Below, in pieces: positions 43,656 through 51,788 of a DNA stretch of 59,381 bases. This DNA comes from an uncultured Lysobacteraceae bacterium. GTDB lineage: Bacteria > Pseudomonadota > Gammaproteobacteria > Xanthomonadales > Xanthomonadaceae. The stretch spans positions 1 through 59,381 of the forward strand of contig CALCNV010000065.1 of the NCBI GenBank assembly GCA_937897645.1, in the 5' to 3' direction. Position 1 is the stretch's first letter; each line of letters opens with the position of its first letter. A program made the translations under genes and the position numbers. The notes below the pieces were generated by a model. That model did no database searches. It was given only the letters and a program-made list of their open reading frames with translations, and was not told where the DNA came from.

Positions 43656-44918
43656 TCAATCGGCGAGCAAGGCTTGAAGGGTCTTCCGATAGCGTGCTGA
43701 AATCGAATCGCGGTCGCCATGGCACCCTTCGGACACCACGCACTTGCCGCCCACGACCACCTCACGCACCGCAGTGCGATTGCCGCTGAACACCCAGCGA
43801 TCAATTACGTCATCCGCTTTCGCCCCAGCCAAGATCGGCGTTTCCGCATCCAGCACGACATAGTCATCCCCAATCTGTCCCGTAGCGTGTTGCGCACTCG
43901 CCACTGCACCGCGCAGCAGGGTTTCCCCCACGCTGCTGGATTCACGGCTTACGGCGATGTTGCGATGGCGTGTGACCAGGCGCTGGCCGTATTCCAGCCA
44001 GCGCAGTTCTTCCACCGGCGACACCGAGATATGCGAGTCCGAGCCGATGCCCCAGGCACCCCCTGCATCGAGGTGACTGCGGAGCGGGAACAGGCCATCG
44101 CCCAGGTTGGCCTCGGTAGTCGGACATATCGCGACCGTGGCGCCGCTGCGTGCGAGTTGCGCCGTCTCCGCCGGCGTCAGGTGGGTGGCATGCACCAGCG
44201 TCCAGCGCGCATCCACCTCGAAACTCCGCTGCAGCCATTCCACCGGGCGTGCGCCGCGCAGCGACACGCAGTCCTGCACCTCGCCGATCTGCTCAGCGAT
44301 GTGGATATGCAGCGGCGAGTTAGCAGGCAATACGGCGAGCACTTCGCGCATCGCCGCCTCAGGCACCGCTCGCAGGCTGTGGAACGCACAACCGATGCGC
44401 AGCTGTTCGTCTTCCTCGCTCCGCAGGGTGTCGAGCAGGCGCAGGAAGGCATCGACCCCGTGGCCAAAGCGTTGCTGGCGCACGGACAATGCGCGCCCAT
44501 CGAAGCCACCGGTCATGTACAGCACCGGCAACAGGGTCATGCGGATGCCGGTGTCGCGCGCCGCGGCGATCAATGCGCGCGACATCGCGGCCGGATCGTC
44601 GTACGGACGACCATCGGGCGCATGGTGCAGGTAATGGAATTCGCACACACTGGTGTAGCCGGCCTCCAGCATCTCCACATACAGCTGCGTGGCCACGGCG
44701 TAGGTGCTGTCGGGCGTCATGCGCGCGGCGAAGCGGTACATGGTTTCGCGCCAGGTCCAGAAACTGTCTTCGGGATGCGTCTGGCATTCTGCAAGACCCG
44801 CCATTGCCCGCTGGAAGGCATGCGAATGCAGGTTGGGAATGCCGGGTACGCGCCAGCCGGCCGCGGTCTGCAGCGCCAGCGGAGTCGAGGCGGCTGGGCT
44901 GTGGGTGGGCTGGTCCAT
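43656..44918 (-). CDS. hutF: Formimidoylglutamate deiminase
   Basis: A 420-residue amidohydrolase that converts N-formimidoyl-L-glutamate to N-formyl-L-glutamate. Metal-binding blocks are visible: NLHSHAFQRAMAG, HIHIAEQ, VHATHLTPAE and SDSHISVSPVEELRWLEYGQRL. The long size and GSDSHISV motif fit HutF and not guanine deaminase. This implies the five-step histidine pathway through HutG. It is divergent from a small membrane gene and hutI. Confidence 0.93.
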   Translation of the reverse strand: MDQPTHSPAASTPLALQTAAGWRVPGIPNLHSHAFQRAMAGLAECQTHPEDSFWTWRETMYRFAARMTPDSTYAVATQLYVEMLEAGYTSVCEFHYLHHAPDGRPYDDPAAMSRALIAAARDTGIRMTLLPVLYMTGGFDGRALSVRQQRFGHGVDAFLRLLDTLRSEEDEQLRIGCAFHSLRAVPEAAMREVLAVLPANSPLHIHIAEQIGEVQDCVSLRGARPVEWLQRSFEVDARWTLVHATHLTPAETAQLARSGATVAICPTTEANLGDGLFPLRSHLDAGGAWGIGSDSHISVSPVEELRWLEYGQRLVTRHRNIAVSRESSSVGETLLRGAVASAQHATGQIGDDYVVLDAETPILAGAKADDVIDRWVFSGNRTAVREVVVGGKCVVSEGCHGDRDSISARYRKTLQALLAD

Positions 44919-44978
44919 GCTGTCGGCCGAAGTGCTGGGTGCGTTAGGCTACCGCTTCATCCCTTGGAAGACACGCCC

Positions 44979-45191
44979 ATGATCGCCGTGATGATTTCGC
45001 TGCTGGCCGTCGCCATTGCCATGTTCGTCGTATTCATGGGCTTGAAGGCGCAACGCAGCGATGGCAAGCGACGGGATGGCAGTGATGGCGGAGGCGACGC
45101 GGGTGCGCACGGATCGGATGAGTATGACCAGGGCACCGACTCGGGTGGGGGTGACGCAGGTGGCGGCGATGGAGGCGGCGGTGGTGACTGA
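44979..45191 (+). CDS. Small membrane protein with Gly/Asp-rich tail
   Basis: A 70-residue protein: one hydrophobic helix (1-22, MIAVMISLLAVAIAMFVVFM) followed by a basic stretch (KAQRSDGKRRDG) and a Gly/Asp-rich, His/Tyr-poor tail ending DAGGGDGGGGGD. I do not recognise a family. Its stop TGA (45189-45191) ends 11 bases before the preferred hutI start, so the two are probably co-translated. It overlaps the region where longer hutI starts would lie. Confidence 0.6.
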   Translation: MIAVMISLLAVAIAMFVVFMGLKAQRSDGKRRDGSDGGGDAGAHGSDEYDQGTDSGGGDAGGGDGGGGGD

Positions 45192-45201
45192 TCCCGCAGG
45201 C

Positions 45202-46419
45202 ATGCCGCGCTGGGACGGCCTGCTGCTGAACGCGCGGCTGGTGACGCTGGACACGGCGACAGGCTATGGCGTGATCGATGATGGCGCGGCGGCCTGGCGC
45301 GGCGGCGTGTTGGCTTACGTCGGCCCGGCCGATGCACTCCCGGATGAACCGTCGCGACTTGCTGCACAGGTCATCGATGCACGCGGCCATTGCGTCACGC
45401 CAGCACTGGTCGATTGCCATACCCATGTGGTGTTCGCGAGCAACCGCGCGGCTGAATTCGAACAACGCCTGCAAGGCGTGAGTTACGAAGACATCGCACG
45501 CAGCGGTGGCGGCATCGTTTCGACCGTGCGCGCCACGCGTGCGGCCAGCGAGGACGAACTGCTGGAGTACTCGTTGCCGCGCGCGCGCGCGCTGGTCGCC
45601 GAAGGCGTCACCACGCTGGAAATAAAATCGGGCTACGGGCTGGATTTCGACAACGAACGCAAGATGCTGCGCGCGGCGCGGCGTATCGGTGAAACGCTGG
45701 GCATCAGCGTGCGCACCACGTTCCTGGGCGCTCATGCGTTGCCGCCTGAGTTCGCGGGACGCGCCGATGACTATATCGACGCGGTGTGCGACTGGTTGCC
45801 GCGGCTGCATGGCGAAGGGCTGGTGGACGCGGTGGATGCCTTCTGCGAGCGCATCGGCTTCACGTCGGCACAGACGCGGCGCGTGTTTGAATGCGCAAAA
45901 AGGCTCGGCCTGCCGGTCAAGCTGCATGCCGACCAGTTGAGTGACGGTGAAGGTGCGGCGCTGGTGGCGGAATTCGGCGGACTATCTGCCGACCATGTGG
46001 AGCACACATCGGATGCCGGCGTGCGTGCCATGGCCGCGGCCGGCACCGTGGCGGTGCTGCTGCCTGGAGCGTTCCATTGCCTGCGCGAAACAAAGTTGCC
46101 ACCTCTCGACGCATTCCGCCAGCACGGCGTGCCCATGGCCGTAGCGACGGATTGCAATCCGGGCACTTCACCGCTGCAGTCGCTGCGCATGGCGATGTCG
46201 TTGGCCTGCACGCATTTCCGACTGACGCCCGAAGAAGCACTGCGTGGTGCCACGCTCAACGCGGCGAAAGCGCTTGGACTGGAAGATCGCGGCGTGCTGC
46301 GCGTGGGCATGCGCGCCGATCTGGCGCTGTGGCGTATCCGCGAGCCTGCGGAGCTGGCCTACTGGCTGGACGGCGACCTGCTGGAAGCGTCCTATTCCGG
46401 CGGAAACAGAATTCGCTGA
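45202..46419 (+). CDS. hutI: Imidazolonepropionase
   Basis: A 405-residue amidohydrolase that opens imidazolone propionate to formimidoylglutamate, the step before HutF. Motifs are TPALVDCHTHVVFASNRAAEF, TLEIKSGYGLD, TFLGAHALP, KLHADQLSDG and PMAVATDCNPGTSP. ATG 45202 (MPRWDGLLLNARLVTL) matches known HutI starts; GTG 45184 or ATG 45169 would add an atypical lead. It follows the small membrane gene and is ended by the terminator at 46432. Confidence 0.94.
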   Translation: MPRWDGLLLNARLVTLDTATGYGVIDDGAAAWRGGVLAYVGPADALPDEPSRLAAQVIDARGHCVTPALVDCHTHVVFASNRAAEFEQRLQGVSYEDIARSGGGIVSTVRATRAASEDELLEYSLPRARALVAEGVTTLEIKSGYGLDFDNERKMLRAARRIGETLGISVRTTFLGAHALPPEFAGRADDYIDAVCDWLPRLHGEGLVDAVDAFCERIGFTSAQTRRVFECAKRLGLPVKLHADQLSDGEGAALVAEFGGLSADHVEHTSDAGVRAMAAAGTVAVLLPGAFHCLRETKLPPLDAFRQHGVPMAVATDCNPGTSPLQSLRMAMSLACTHFRLTPEEALRGATLNAAKALGLEDRGVLRVGMRADLALWRIREPAELAYWLDGDLLEASYSGGNRIR

Positions 46420-46431
46420 CCGCACAAACAA

Positions 46432-46456
46432 AAACGCGACGCCAGGCGTCGCGTTT
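46432..46456. terminator. Rho-independent terminator (bidirectional) after hutI
   Basis: AAACGCGACGCC / GGCGTCGCGTTT, a near-perfect palindrome with a tight loop and A/T tails on each side. It separates hutI from the convergent bTHX gene. Confidence 0.82.
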
Positions 46457-46479
46457 GATGCATGACCGGGTTAAACCGA

Positions 46480-46665
46480 TCAGCCGGCTTTCGCCACCGT
46501 CTTCTTGGCCACGGCCTTCTTGGCCGGTGCCGCGGCCTTGGTCACGGTCTTCTTCGCGACAGGCGCGGCCGGGCCAACAGCAACTTTAGAAACGTGCGTA
46601 CGTGCGTTGCCGTAGCTGGCAATGCTGCGCTTGCCCTTGGCAGTCCTGCGATCACCTTTGCCCAT
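46480..46665 (-). CDS. 30S ribosomal protein bTHX with Ala/Lys-rich tail
   Basis: A 61-residue protein whose N-terminus MGKGDRRTAKGKRSIASYGN is the bTHX signature of the small protein at the head of the 30S subunit. The rest (VAKKTVTKAAAPAKKAVAKKTVAKAG) is a basic tail of repeated AKK/VAKK units reminiscent of histone-H1-like bacterial proteins. The tail is longer than in Thermus bTHX (about 27 residues). It is well supported as a real gene by the conserved start and GGAG-like AGGAGCAA ribosome site. Confidence 0.85.
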   Translation of the reverse strand: MGKGDRRTAKGKRSIASYGNARTHVSKVAVGPAAPVAKKTVTKAAAPAKKAVAKKTVAKAG

Positions 46666-46727
46666 GGTTTGCTCCTGATTCTTCTAAATGCGCCGCGCGC
46701 GAGGCCGCAAAGCCTACCACGCAGGCC

Positions 46728-47141
46728 TCAATGCGCACAGCTGGCGTCGTGCACATGCCAGTGGTTGAGCCGCAGGTTGATGACATGGGCGAAGGCCACC
46801 AATGCCCCGCCCAAGGTCATGGTGATGGCGTGGGCCAGCACGGATTCGTGCAGCGGCGGGTACAGGATGCCCGCCCACAAGACTGCCAGGCCGACCAGCA
46901 GCAGGCCCAGGGCGCGGAACGCACGGTGCCGCCGGTAGCCCCAGAGCAGGCTGAAAAGCCCTACCACGCTTACGAAGATCACGAAGCCAACTTCGAAGCC
47001 GCGACCCATCCATACCGACAACCCCAAGGACGGGATCGCCGCCAGCAGCACGGGCGTGAGCGCGCAATGCACCGCGCAGATCATGGATCCGGTGGCGCCA
47101 AAACGATCAAGCAGTTGGCGGAGGGGGGAGCTCATGGGCAT
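46728..47141 (-). CDS. MerC-like membrane protein
   Basis: A 137-residue four-helix protein of the MerC family: GATGSMICAVHCALTPVLLAAIPSLG, then helices near 46-66, 72-92 and 98-118, and a His/Cys end (HWHVHDASCAH). The paired Cys in the first helix (CAVHC) is the metal-binding motif of MerC; related proteins act in mercury or zinc uptake. A Zur-box-like site lies in the 79-base gap to the divergent TonB receptor gene, which makes zinc more likely than mercury. No other mer gene is present. Confidence 0.85.
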   Translation of the reverse strand: MPMSSPLRQLLDRFGATGSMICAVHCALTPVLLAAIPSLGLSVWMGRGFEVGFVIFVSVVGLFSLLWGYRRHRAFRALGLLLVGLAVLWAGILYPPLHESVLAHAITMTLGGALVAFAHVINLRLNHWHVHDASCAH

Positions 47142-47174
47142 CAGTATGACTTTCGGGGGAGGCGTTGAATCAAT

Positions 47175-47193
47175 ATTGGTATATTATAACATT
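47175..47193. promoter_or_regulatory. Zur-box-like palindrome between merC-like and TonB receptor genes
   Basis: ATTGGTATATTATAACATT is a 19-base dyad in which seven of nine half-site positions pair around a central T. On the other strand it reads AATGTTATAATATACCAAT, close to the gammaproteobacterial Zur consensus built on ATGTTATANTATAACAT. It lies 28 bases before the TonB receptor ATG and 34 bases before the MerC-like ATG, so it could control both. A zur gene is at 51294-51779. Confidence 0.8.
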
Positions 47194-47220
47194 GTCAAAC
47201 ATCCTCCAAGTGGCCCCCCA

Positions 47221-49410
47221 ATGACGTTCTGGAAACCCGCTGCGCCCGCCCGCCATGCCCTCGCCAGTGCCCTGGCCATCGCCATCCTCGCCTCGACGGC
47301 TTCAGCCGCCGAGACGACCACTGAAACGCCGGCCGCGACCGACCTGGATGCCGTGGTGGTCACGGCCAATCCGCTGGGCAATAGCGCCGAAGCCCTGGCG
47401 CATCCGGTTGAAGTCCTATACGGCGACGCGCTGGACCGCAACAAGTCCGCCACGCTCGGCGACACGGTGTCCCGCATCCCGGGCGTGCAGACCACCTACT
47501 TCGGGCCAGGCGTCGGCCGCCCGATCATCCGCGGCCAGGAAGGCCCGCGCGTGCAGGTGCTGTCCGGCGGCATTGGTTCGCTGGATGCCTCCACCGTCAG
47601 CGCGGACCACGCCGTCGGCATTGAGCCCTTCCTCGCCGACCAGATCGAAGTACTGAAAGGCCCGGGCACCCTGCTCTTCGGCAGCGGCGCCATCGGCGGC
47701 GCGGTCAACGTGGTGGACGGTCGACTGGCCGACAGCATTCCCGAAACACCCCTGAGTGGCCGCGCCGAATTGCGTGGCAATACCGTGAATGACGAACGCA
47801 CGGGCATGTTTCGCCTGGATGGCGTCAATGGCAACTGGGTGATCCATGTCGATGGCCTGGTGCGCAACACGGGCGATTACGACATCCCGGGCGTAGCGAT
47901 CCTCGAGCATGAGGACCATGAAGAGGAAGAACACGAAGAGCACCAAGAAGAAGAGCAGATAGCCGGTCGCCTCAACAACAGCTCGCTCAAGACCCGCGCC
48001 GGCGCGCTGGGGGCGACCTGGTTGGGTGAGCAGGGCTTCTTCGGCGTGTCGGTCAACACCTACCGCAGCAATTACGGCATACCGGACGGCGCGCACGCGC
48101 ACGCCGACGAGCACGACCATGAAGGTGAAGGGGAAGAAGACCACGAGCATGAGCACGAAGAAGAAGGCAGCGTGCGCATCGACTTGGCACAGAACCGCAT
48201 CGACCTGAAGGCCGGTATCTACGACCCGCTCTCCTTTCTCAAGAGCCTCAACCTGCGTGCCGCGCATACTGATTACGAGCACGTCGAGATAGAGGGTGGT
48301 ACGCCAGCGACCCGCTTCACCAACAAGGGAATCGAGGGACGCCTGGAAGCGGTGCAGAAAGAATGGAGCGGCTGGCGCGGCGCCACCGGACTGCAGTTCG
48401 GCGATACGGATTTTGCCGCGATCGGCGAAGAAGCGTTCGTGCCGTCCACCAGCACTTCGAACCTTGGCTTGTTCGTGATCCAGGAGAAAGATTTTTCGTC
48501 CCTCAAGCTGGAACTGGGCGCGCGCCACGACCGGGTCGAGATTGACCCTCAAGACCACGGGTCCAGGCAATTCAACATCACCAGTCTCTCGTCGGCAGCG
48601 ATCTGGCATCTCAACCCGGACTTCGACGTGCGCTTCGGCCTGGACCATTCCGAACGCGCCCCGACCACCGAAGAGCTGTTCGCCGCGGGAGCACACATCG
48701 CCACGCGCTCTCTCGAGATCGGCGATGAAAACCTGGGCAAGGAACGTGCCCTGCGCGGCGAAATCGGCCTGCACGCACACATGGATTTCGTCGACCTGAA
48801 GTTCGCGGTGTACAGGACCAACTTCAAGGACTTCATCTACCTGGCCGACACCGGCATTGAAGAGGATGAACTACCGGTCAGGCTATGGGCGCAGGACGAT
48901 GCCAGCTTCACCGGCGCGGAAGCCGAGGCCATCTTCCACCTGGCTGACTCAAGTGCCGGTGCATGGGACCTGCGCGTGTTCGGCGACTACGTGCGCGCAA
49001 AACTCGACGGTAGCGGCACGCGCACCGTGGAATTCGAAGTTCCGCACGGCGACCACGGCCACCACTACGAAGTCGAACTACCCAATGGCGGCAACCTGCC
49101 GCGCATCGCACCGGGACGCTTTGGTGCCGACGTGAATTGGTCGTTGGATGGCTGGCGCGCCTCGCTGGGTGCGATCCGCTATAGCAAGCAGGACCGAGTG
49201 GCCGAGAATGAAGAGACCAGCGCCGGCTACACGCTGGTCAATGCCCATCTCGCCTACCGCTGGGACCGCAGCGAGACCAACAGCTGGGAAGTGTTCCTGG
49301 ACGGCAATAACCTGACCAACGAAGACGTGCGCCCCCACACTTCGCTGTTGCGCGACTTCGCGCCGCTGCCAGGACGCGGCGTGGCATTCGGGCTGCGCGC
49401 CTACTTCTGA
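47221..49410 (+). CDS. TonB-dependent outer-membrane receptor, zinc-type (ZnuD-like)
   Basis: A 729-residue receptor: signal peptide (1-29), a TonB-box-like LDAVVVTAN segment (42-50), a plug domain (60-170, with RNKSATLGDTVSRIPGVQ and GRPIIRGQEGPRVQVLSGG), and a 22-strand barrel ending in an aromatic residue (AYF). Two surface loops are very rich in His, Glu and Asp: EHEDHEEEEHEEHQEEEQ at 229-246 and the segment 291-316. These mark metal-binding loops, as in ZnuD. The Zur-box-like site upstream supports zinc uptake. It is the only gene in the + direction here after MerC. Confidence 0.92.
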   Translation: MTFWKPAAPARHALASALAIAILASTASAAETTTETPAATDLDAVVVTANPLGNSAEALAHPVEVLYGDALDRNKSATLGDTVSRIPGVQTTYFGPGVGRPIIRGQEGPRVQVLSGGIGSLDASTVSADHAVGIEPFLADQIEVLKGPGTLLFGSGAIGGAVNVVDGRLADSIPETPLSGRAELRGNTVNDERTGMFRLDGVNGNWVIHVDGLVRNTGDYDIPGVAILEHEDHEEEEHEEHQEEEQIAGRLNNSSLKTRAGALGATWLGEQGFFGVSVNTYRSNYGIPDGAHAHADEHDHEGEGEEDHEHEHEEEGSVRIDLAQNRIDLKAGIYDPLSFLKSLNLRAAHTDYEHVEIEGGTPATRFTNKGIEGRLEAVQKEWSGWRGATGLQFGDTDFAAIGEEAFVPSTSTSNLGLFVIQEKDFSSLKLELGARHDRVEIDPQDHGSRQFNITSLSSAAIWHLNPDFDVRFGLDHSERAPTTEELFAAGAHIATRSLEIGDENLGKERALRGEIGLHAHMDFVDLKFAVYRTNFKDFIYLADTGIEEDELPVRLWAQDDASFTGAEAEAIFHLADSSAGAWDLRVFGDYVRAKLDGSGTRTVEFEVPHGDHGHHYEVELPNGGNLPRIAPGRFGADVNWSLDGWRASLGAIRYSKQDRVAENEETSAGYTLVNAHLAYRWDRSETNSWEVFLDGNNLTNEDVRPHTSLLRDFAPLPGRGVAFGLRAYF

Positions 49411-49462
49411 CGCCATGCACGGGATGGCCGCCCGCGAGCGGCCATTCCTTTGCGCATATAAG

Positions 49463-49488
49463 TGCATATGCATGTATATTTCCGGAAA
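49463..49488 (+). promoter_or_regulatory. Palindromic candidate operators before the marR gene
   Basis: TGCATATGCA (49463-49472) and TTTCCGGAAA (49479-49488), both exact 10-base palindromes in AT-rich DNA, lie 18-43 bases before the MarR start. They could be binding sites for the regulator itself. Which palindrome matters cannot be told from sequence alone. Confidence 0.5.
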
Positions 49489-49505
49489 CATCCTGGAAAT
49501 GTCGA

Positions 49506-49949
49506 ATGGCGACCCTTCGCACCAGCAGTTGCACCTGTTTCCAGCTTCGTCGCGCGGCCCGCCAGGTATCGCAGGTCTATGACCGTGAACTGGCAGCCGT
49601 CGACCTCAGCCTCAACGAATACTCGATCCTGCGCCATGCGCAAAGTGGTCCGCGGCTGCTGGGTGAACTGGCGGACCTGCTGGGCATGGAGCGCACTACC
49701 CTCACACGCAACCTGCGCCCGCTGCTGGACGCCGGATGGCTGCAGGAAGCGCGCGGCGATGACGCACGGCAACGCGTTGTCTCTATCACTGCACGCGGAC
49801 GCAAGCGCATTGAGAGTGCAAAGCCGCATTGGCAGCGGGCACAAGCGCACATCGAATCCCTGTTCGGCACTGCTGCCACGGCGCGCCTGCGCGATGACCT
49901 GGACACACTGGCCGTGGCGCTGCGTGGCATGGATGGAGAACCGGCATGA
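49506..49949 (+). CDS. MarR family transcriptional regulator
   Basis: A 147-residue winged-helix regulator: SLNEYSILRHAQSGPRLLGELADLLGMERTTLTRNLRPLLDAGWLQEARGDDARQRVVSIT is the DNA-binding part with the wing. Four Cys and His residues in the N-terminus (TSSCTCF) could sense thiols. Its stop overlaps the start of an MFS transporter (ATGA), so regulator and pump are co-translated. Candidate operator palindromes lie directly upstream. Confidence 0.92.
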   Translation: MATLRTSSCTCFQLRRAARQVSQVYDRELAAVDLSLNEYSILRHAQSGPRLLGELADLLGMERTTLTRNLRPLLDAGWLQEARGDDARQRVVSITARGRKRIESAKPHWQRAQAHIESLFGTAATARLRDDLDTLAVALRGMDGEPA

Positions 49950-51181
49950 CGGACGCCCCTAAACTGCATCATGCACCCACTCTGCACTGGGGCTTGTTGC
50001 TGACCGCAGCCGCCATGCTGATGATCACCATGGGCGCACGCCAGACCACGGGCCTGTTTATCGCGCCCATCCACGAAAGCACCGGCGTCGGCATCGCGGC
50101 GATCAGCCTGGCGCTGGCCATCGGCCAGTTCGTATGGGGCGCAGTACAGCCCGTGTTCGGCGCGATTGCCGACAAGCGGGGCTCCACCGGGGTGTTGATC
50201 ATGGGTGGACTGATGCTGTCTACAGGCCTTGCGCTGACGCCCTTCATGTCATCGCAACTGGGCTTGATGTTCACGCTTGGGCTGCTGACCGCAGCCGGTG
50301 CGGGCGCGGGCAGCTTCTCGATCCTGATCGGCGCCACCGCGCAACAGCTTGCGCCGGAAAAACGTTCGTTCGCCGCTGGTTTCATCAATGCGGGTGGATC
50401 GCTGGGACAGTTCGTATTCGCACCGCTGGTACAACTGACCATCACGGCGGCAGGCTGGGCGACGGCGATGTACGGACTGGCTGCGGCCTCGCTGCTGACC
50501 TTGCCATTGGCCTGGCCATTGCGGCGCAGGCCGAAGCCGGCGTCCGCAACCGGAGCCACCGTTGCAGATGGCGACGAGATCACGCTTCGCCAGCAATTGC
50601 ACATCGCATTGCGCGATCGCAGCTACTGGATGCTGCACCTTGGATTCTTTACCTGCGGCTTCCACATCGCCTTCCTGGTCACGCACCTTCCCGGCGAAAT
50701 CGCGCTGTGCGGACTGCAGCCCGGCGTGGCCGGCATTTCCATTGCGCTGATCGGCCTGTTCAACGTGGCGGGCAGCCTGGTGGCAGGCGCACTGGGGCAG
50801 CACTACCGCATGAAGATGATCCTTGCGGTGATGTACGCGAGTCGCGCACTGATGATCGTGATCTACCTGCTGGCGCCGCCAACGCCACTCACCTTCTACA
50901 TCTTCGCCGCAGCCCTTGGCTTTACGTGGCTGGCTACGGTGCCGCCGACCGCAGGACTGGTTGGAAAACTGTTCGGCCCGCGCTACCTGGGAACGCTGTT
51001 CGGCCTCACCCTGCTCTCGCACCAGACCGGCGCATTCTTCGGCGCGTGGCTGGGCGGCGTGGCCATCGAGAGGCTCGGTGACTACACCTGGATGTGGTAC
51101 GCGGACATCGCGCTGGCGCTGATTGCGGCGGTGGCGAACCTGCCCATCCGCGAAAAATCGCCGCGCTTGGCGACTGCGTAA
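49946..51181 (+). CDS. MFS transporter (oxalate/formate-antiporter or monocarboxylate-like group)
   Basis: A 411-residue twelve-helix MFS protein. The A-loop motif is seen as GAIADKRGSTGVLIMGG near 72-88. Its N-terminal MGARQTTGLFIAPIHESTGVGIAAISLALA is like the oxalate/formate exchanger group. Substrate unknown, possibly an organic acid or drug. It is coupled to the MarR gene by a 4-base overlap and followed by a family A repeat. Confidence 0.9.
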   Translation: MTDAPKLHHAPTLHWGLLLTAAAMLMITMGARQTTGLFIAPIHESTGVGIAAISLALAIGQFVWGAVQPVFGAIADKRGSTGVLIMGGLMLSTGLALTPFMSSQLGLMFTLGLLTAAGAGAGSFSILIGATAQQLAPEKRSFAAGFINAGGSLGQFVFAPLVQLTITAAGWATAMYGLAAASLLTLPLAWPLRRRPKPASATGATVADGDEITLRQQLHIALRDRSYWMLHLGFFTCGFHIAFLVTHLPGEIALCGLQPGVAGISIALIGLFNVAGSLVAGALGQHYRMKMILAVMYASRALMIVIYLLAPPTPLTFYIFAAALGFTWLATVPPTAGLVGKLFGPRYLGTLFGLTLLSHQTGAFFGAWLGGVAIERLGDYTWMWYADIALALIAAVANLPIREKSPRLATA

Positions 51182-51185
51182 GATT

Positions 51186-51264
51186 GTGGGAGCGACGTCG
51201 GAGCGACGTAAGTCGCGATGGAGCCCTACATGTAAAGCTTCATCGCGACTTACGTCGCTCCTAC
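51186..51264. repeat. Family A inverted repeat with a truncated extra unit
   Basis: GTGGGAGCGACGTC is followed directly by GGAGCGACGTAAGTCGCGAT and the facing copy. This is the same kind of doubled start as at 43483-43566. It lies between the convergent MFS and zur genes. Confidence 0.9.
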
Positions 51265-51293
51265 AGGGTTCCTACAGCGCTCCTGCACCGCTG

Positions 51294-51779
51294 CTATGCG
51301 GCGCAACGCGCGCACAGGCCATGTACTTCCAGGGTTTGCGCTTGCGGCTGGAAACCAAGGGCCTTGGCGCGCGCTTCGAGTTGGGTGACCACGTCGCGAT
51401 CTTCCAGTTCCACCGCGCTGTGGCAACGGTCGCAGATCAGGAACGGGACCGAATGCTGGTCGCTGTTCGGATGATGGCAGGCAACGAAGGCGTTCACTGA
51501 TTCCAGCTTGTGCACGAAACCGTTGGCCATCAGGAAATCCAGTGCGCGGTACACCGTCGGCGGCGCATCGGCACCCACGCCCTTCTGCGCGCGCACCAGC
51601 TCCAGCAATTCATAGGCCTTCACCGGTTTCCCGGCGGCAGCGATCAATTCCAGCACGCGTGCGCGGATCGGGGTCAAGCGCAGGCCACGTTCCTGGCAGG
51701 CATGCTCCACCGCCATCACGAAGCCAAGGGCGTCGTCGACGTGGTGCTTGGGATCGGTGCAGGAATGCTTCTGGGCCAT
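51294..51779 (-). CDS. zur: Zinc uptake regulator Zur (Fur family)
   Basis: A 161-residue Fur-family repressor with a winged helix (CQERGLRLTPIRARVLELIAAAGKPVKAYELL) and the C-terminal dimer domain. The two CxxC zinc motifs are CDRCHSAVE and CARCA (near the end); HHPNSDQHSVPFLICDRCH fits Zur and not Fur or PerR. It lies 9 bases after gltX and is probably transcribed with it. Its likely targets include the palindrome at 47175-47193. Confidence 0.93.
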   Translation of the reverse strand: MAQKHSCTDPKHHVDDALGFVMAVEHACQERGLRLTPIRARVLELIAAAGKPVKAYELLELVRAQKGVGADAPPTVYRALDFLMANGFVHKLESVNAFVACHHPNSDQHSVPFLICDRCHSAVELEDRDVVTQLEARAKALGFQPQAQTLEVHGLCARCAA

Positions 51780-51788
51780 GGCTTTGGA

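Noticed and set aside
43719..44978. N-terminal extension of the small Gly/Asp membrane protein into a long frame
   Set aside because: The extra frame runs antisense across hutF; the real start is the ATG at 44979.
46728..47141. A mercury-resistance locus
   Set aside because: Only a MerC-like gene is present; merA, merT, merP and a mer regulator are missing, and the nearby site is Zur-like.
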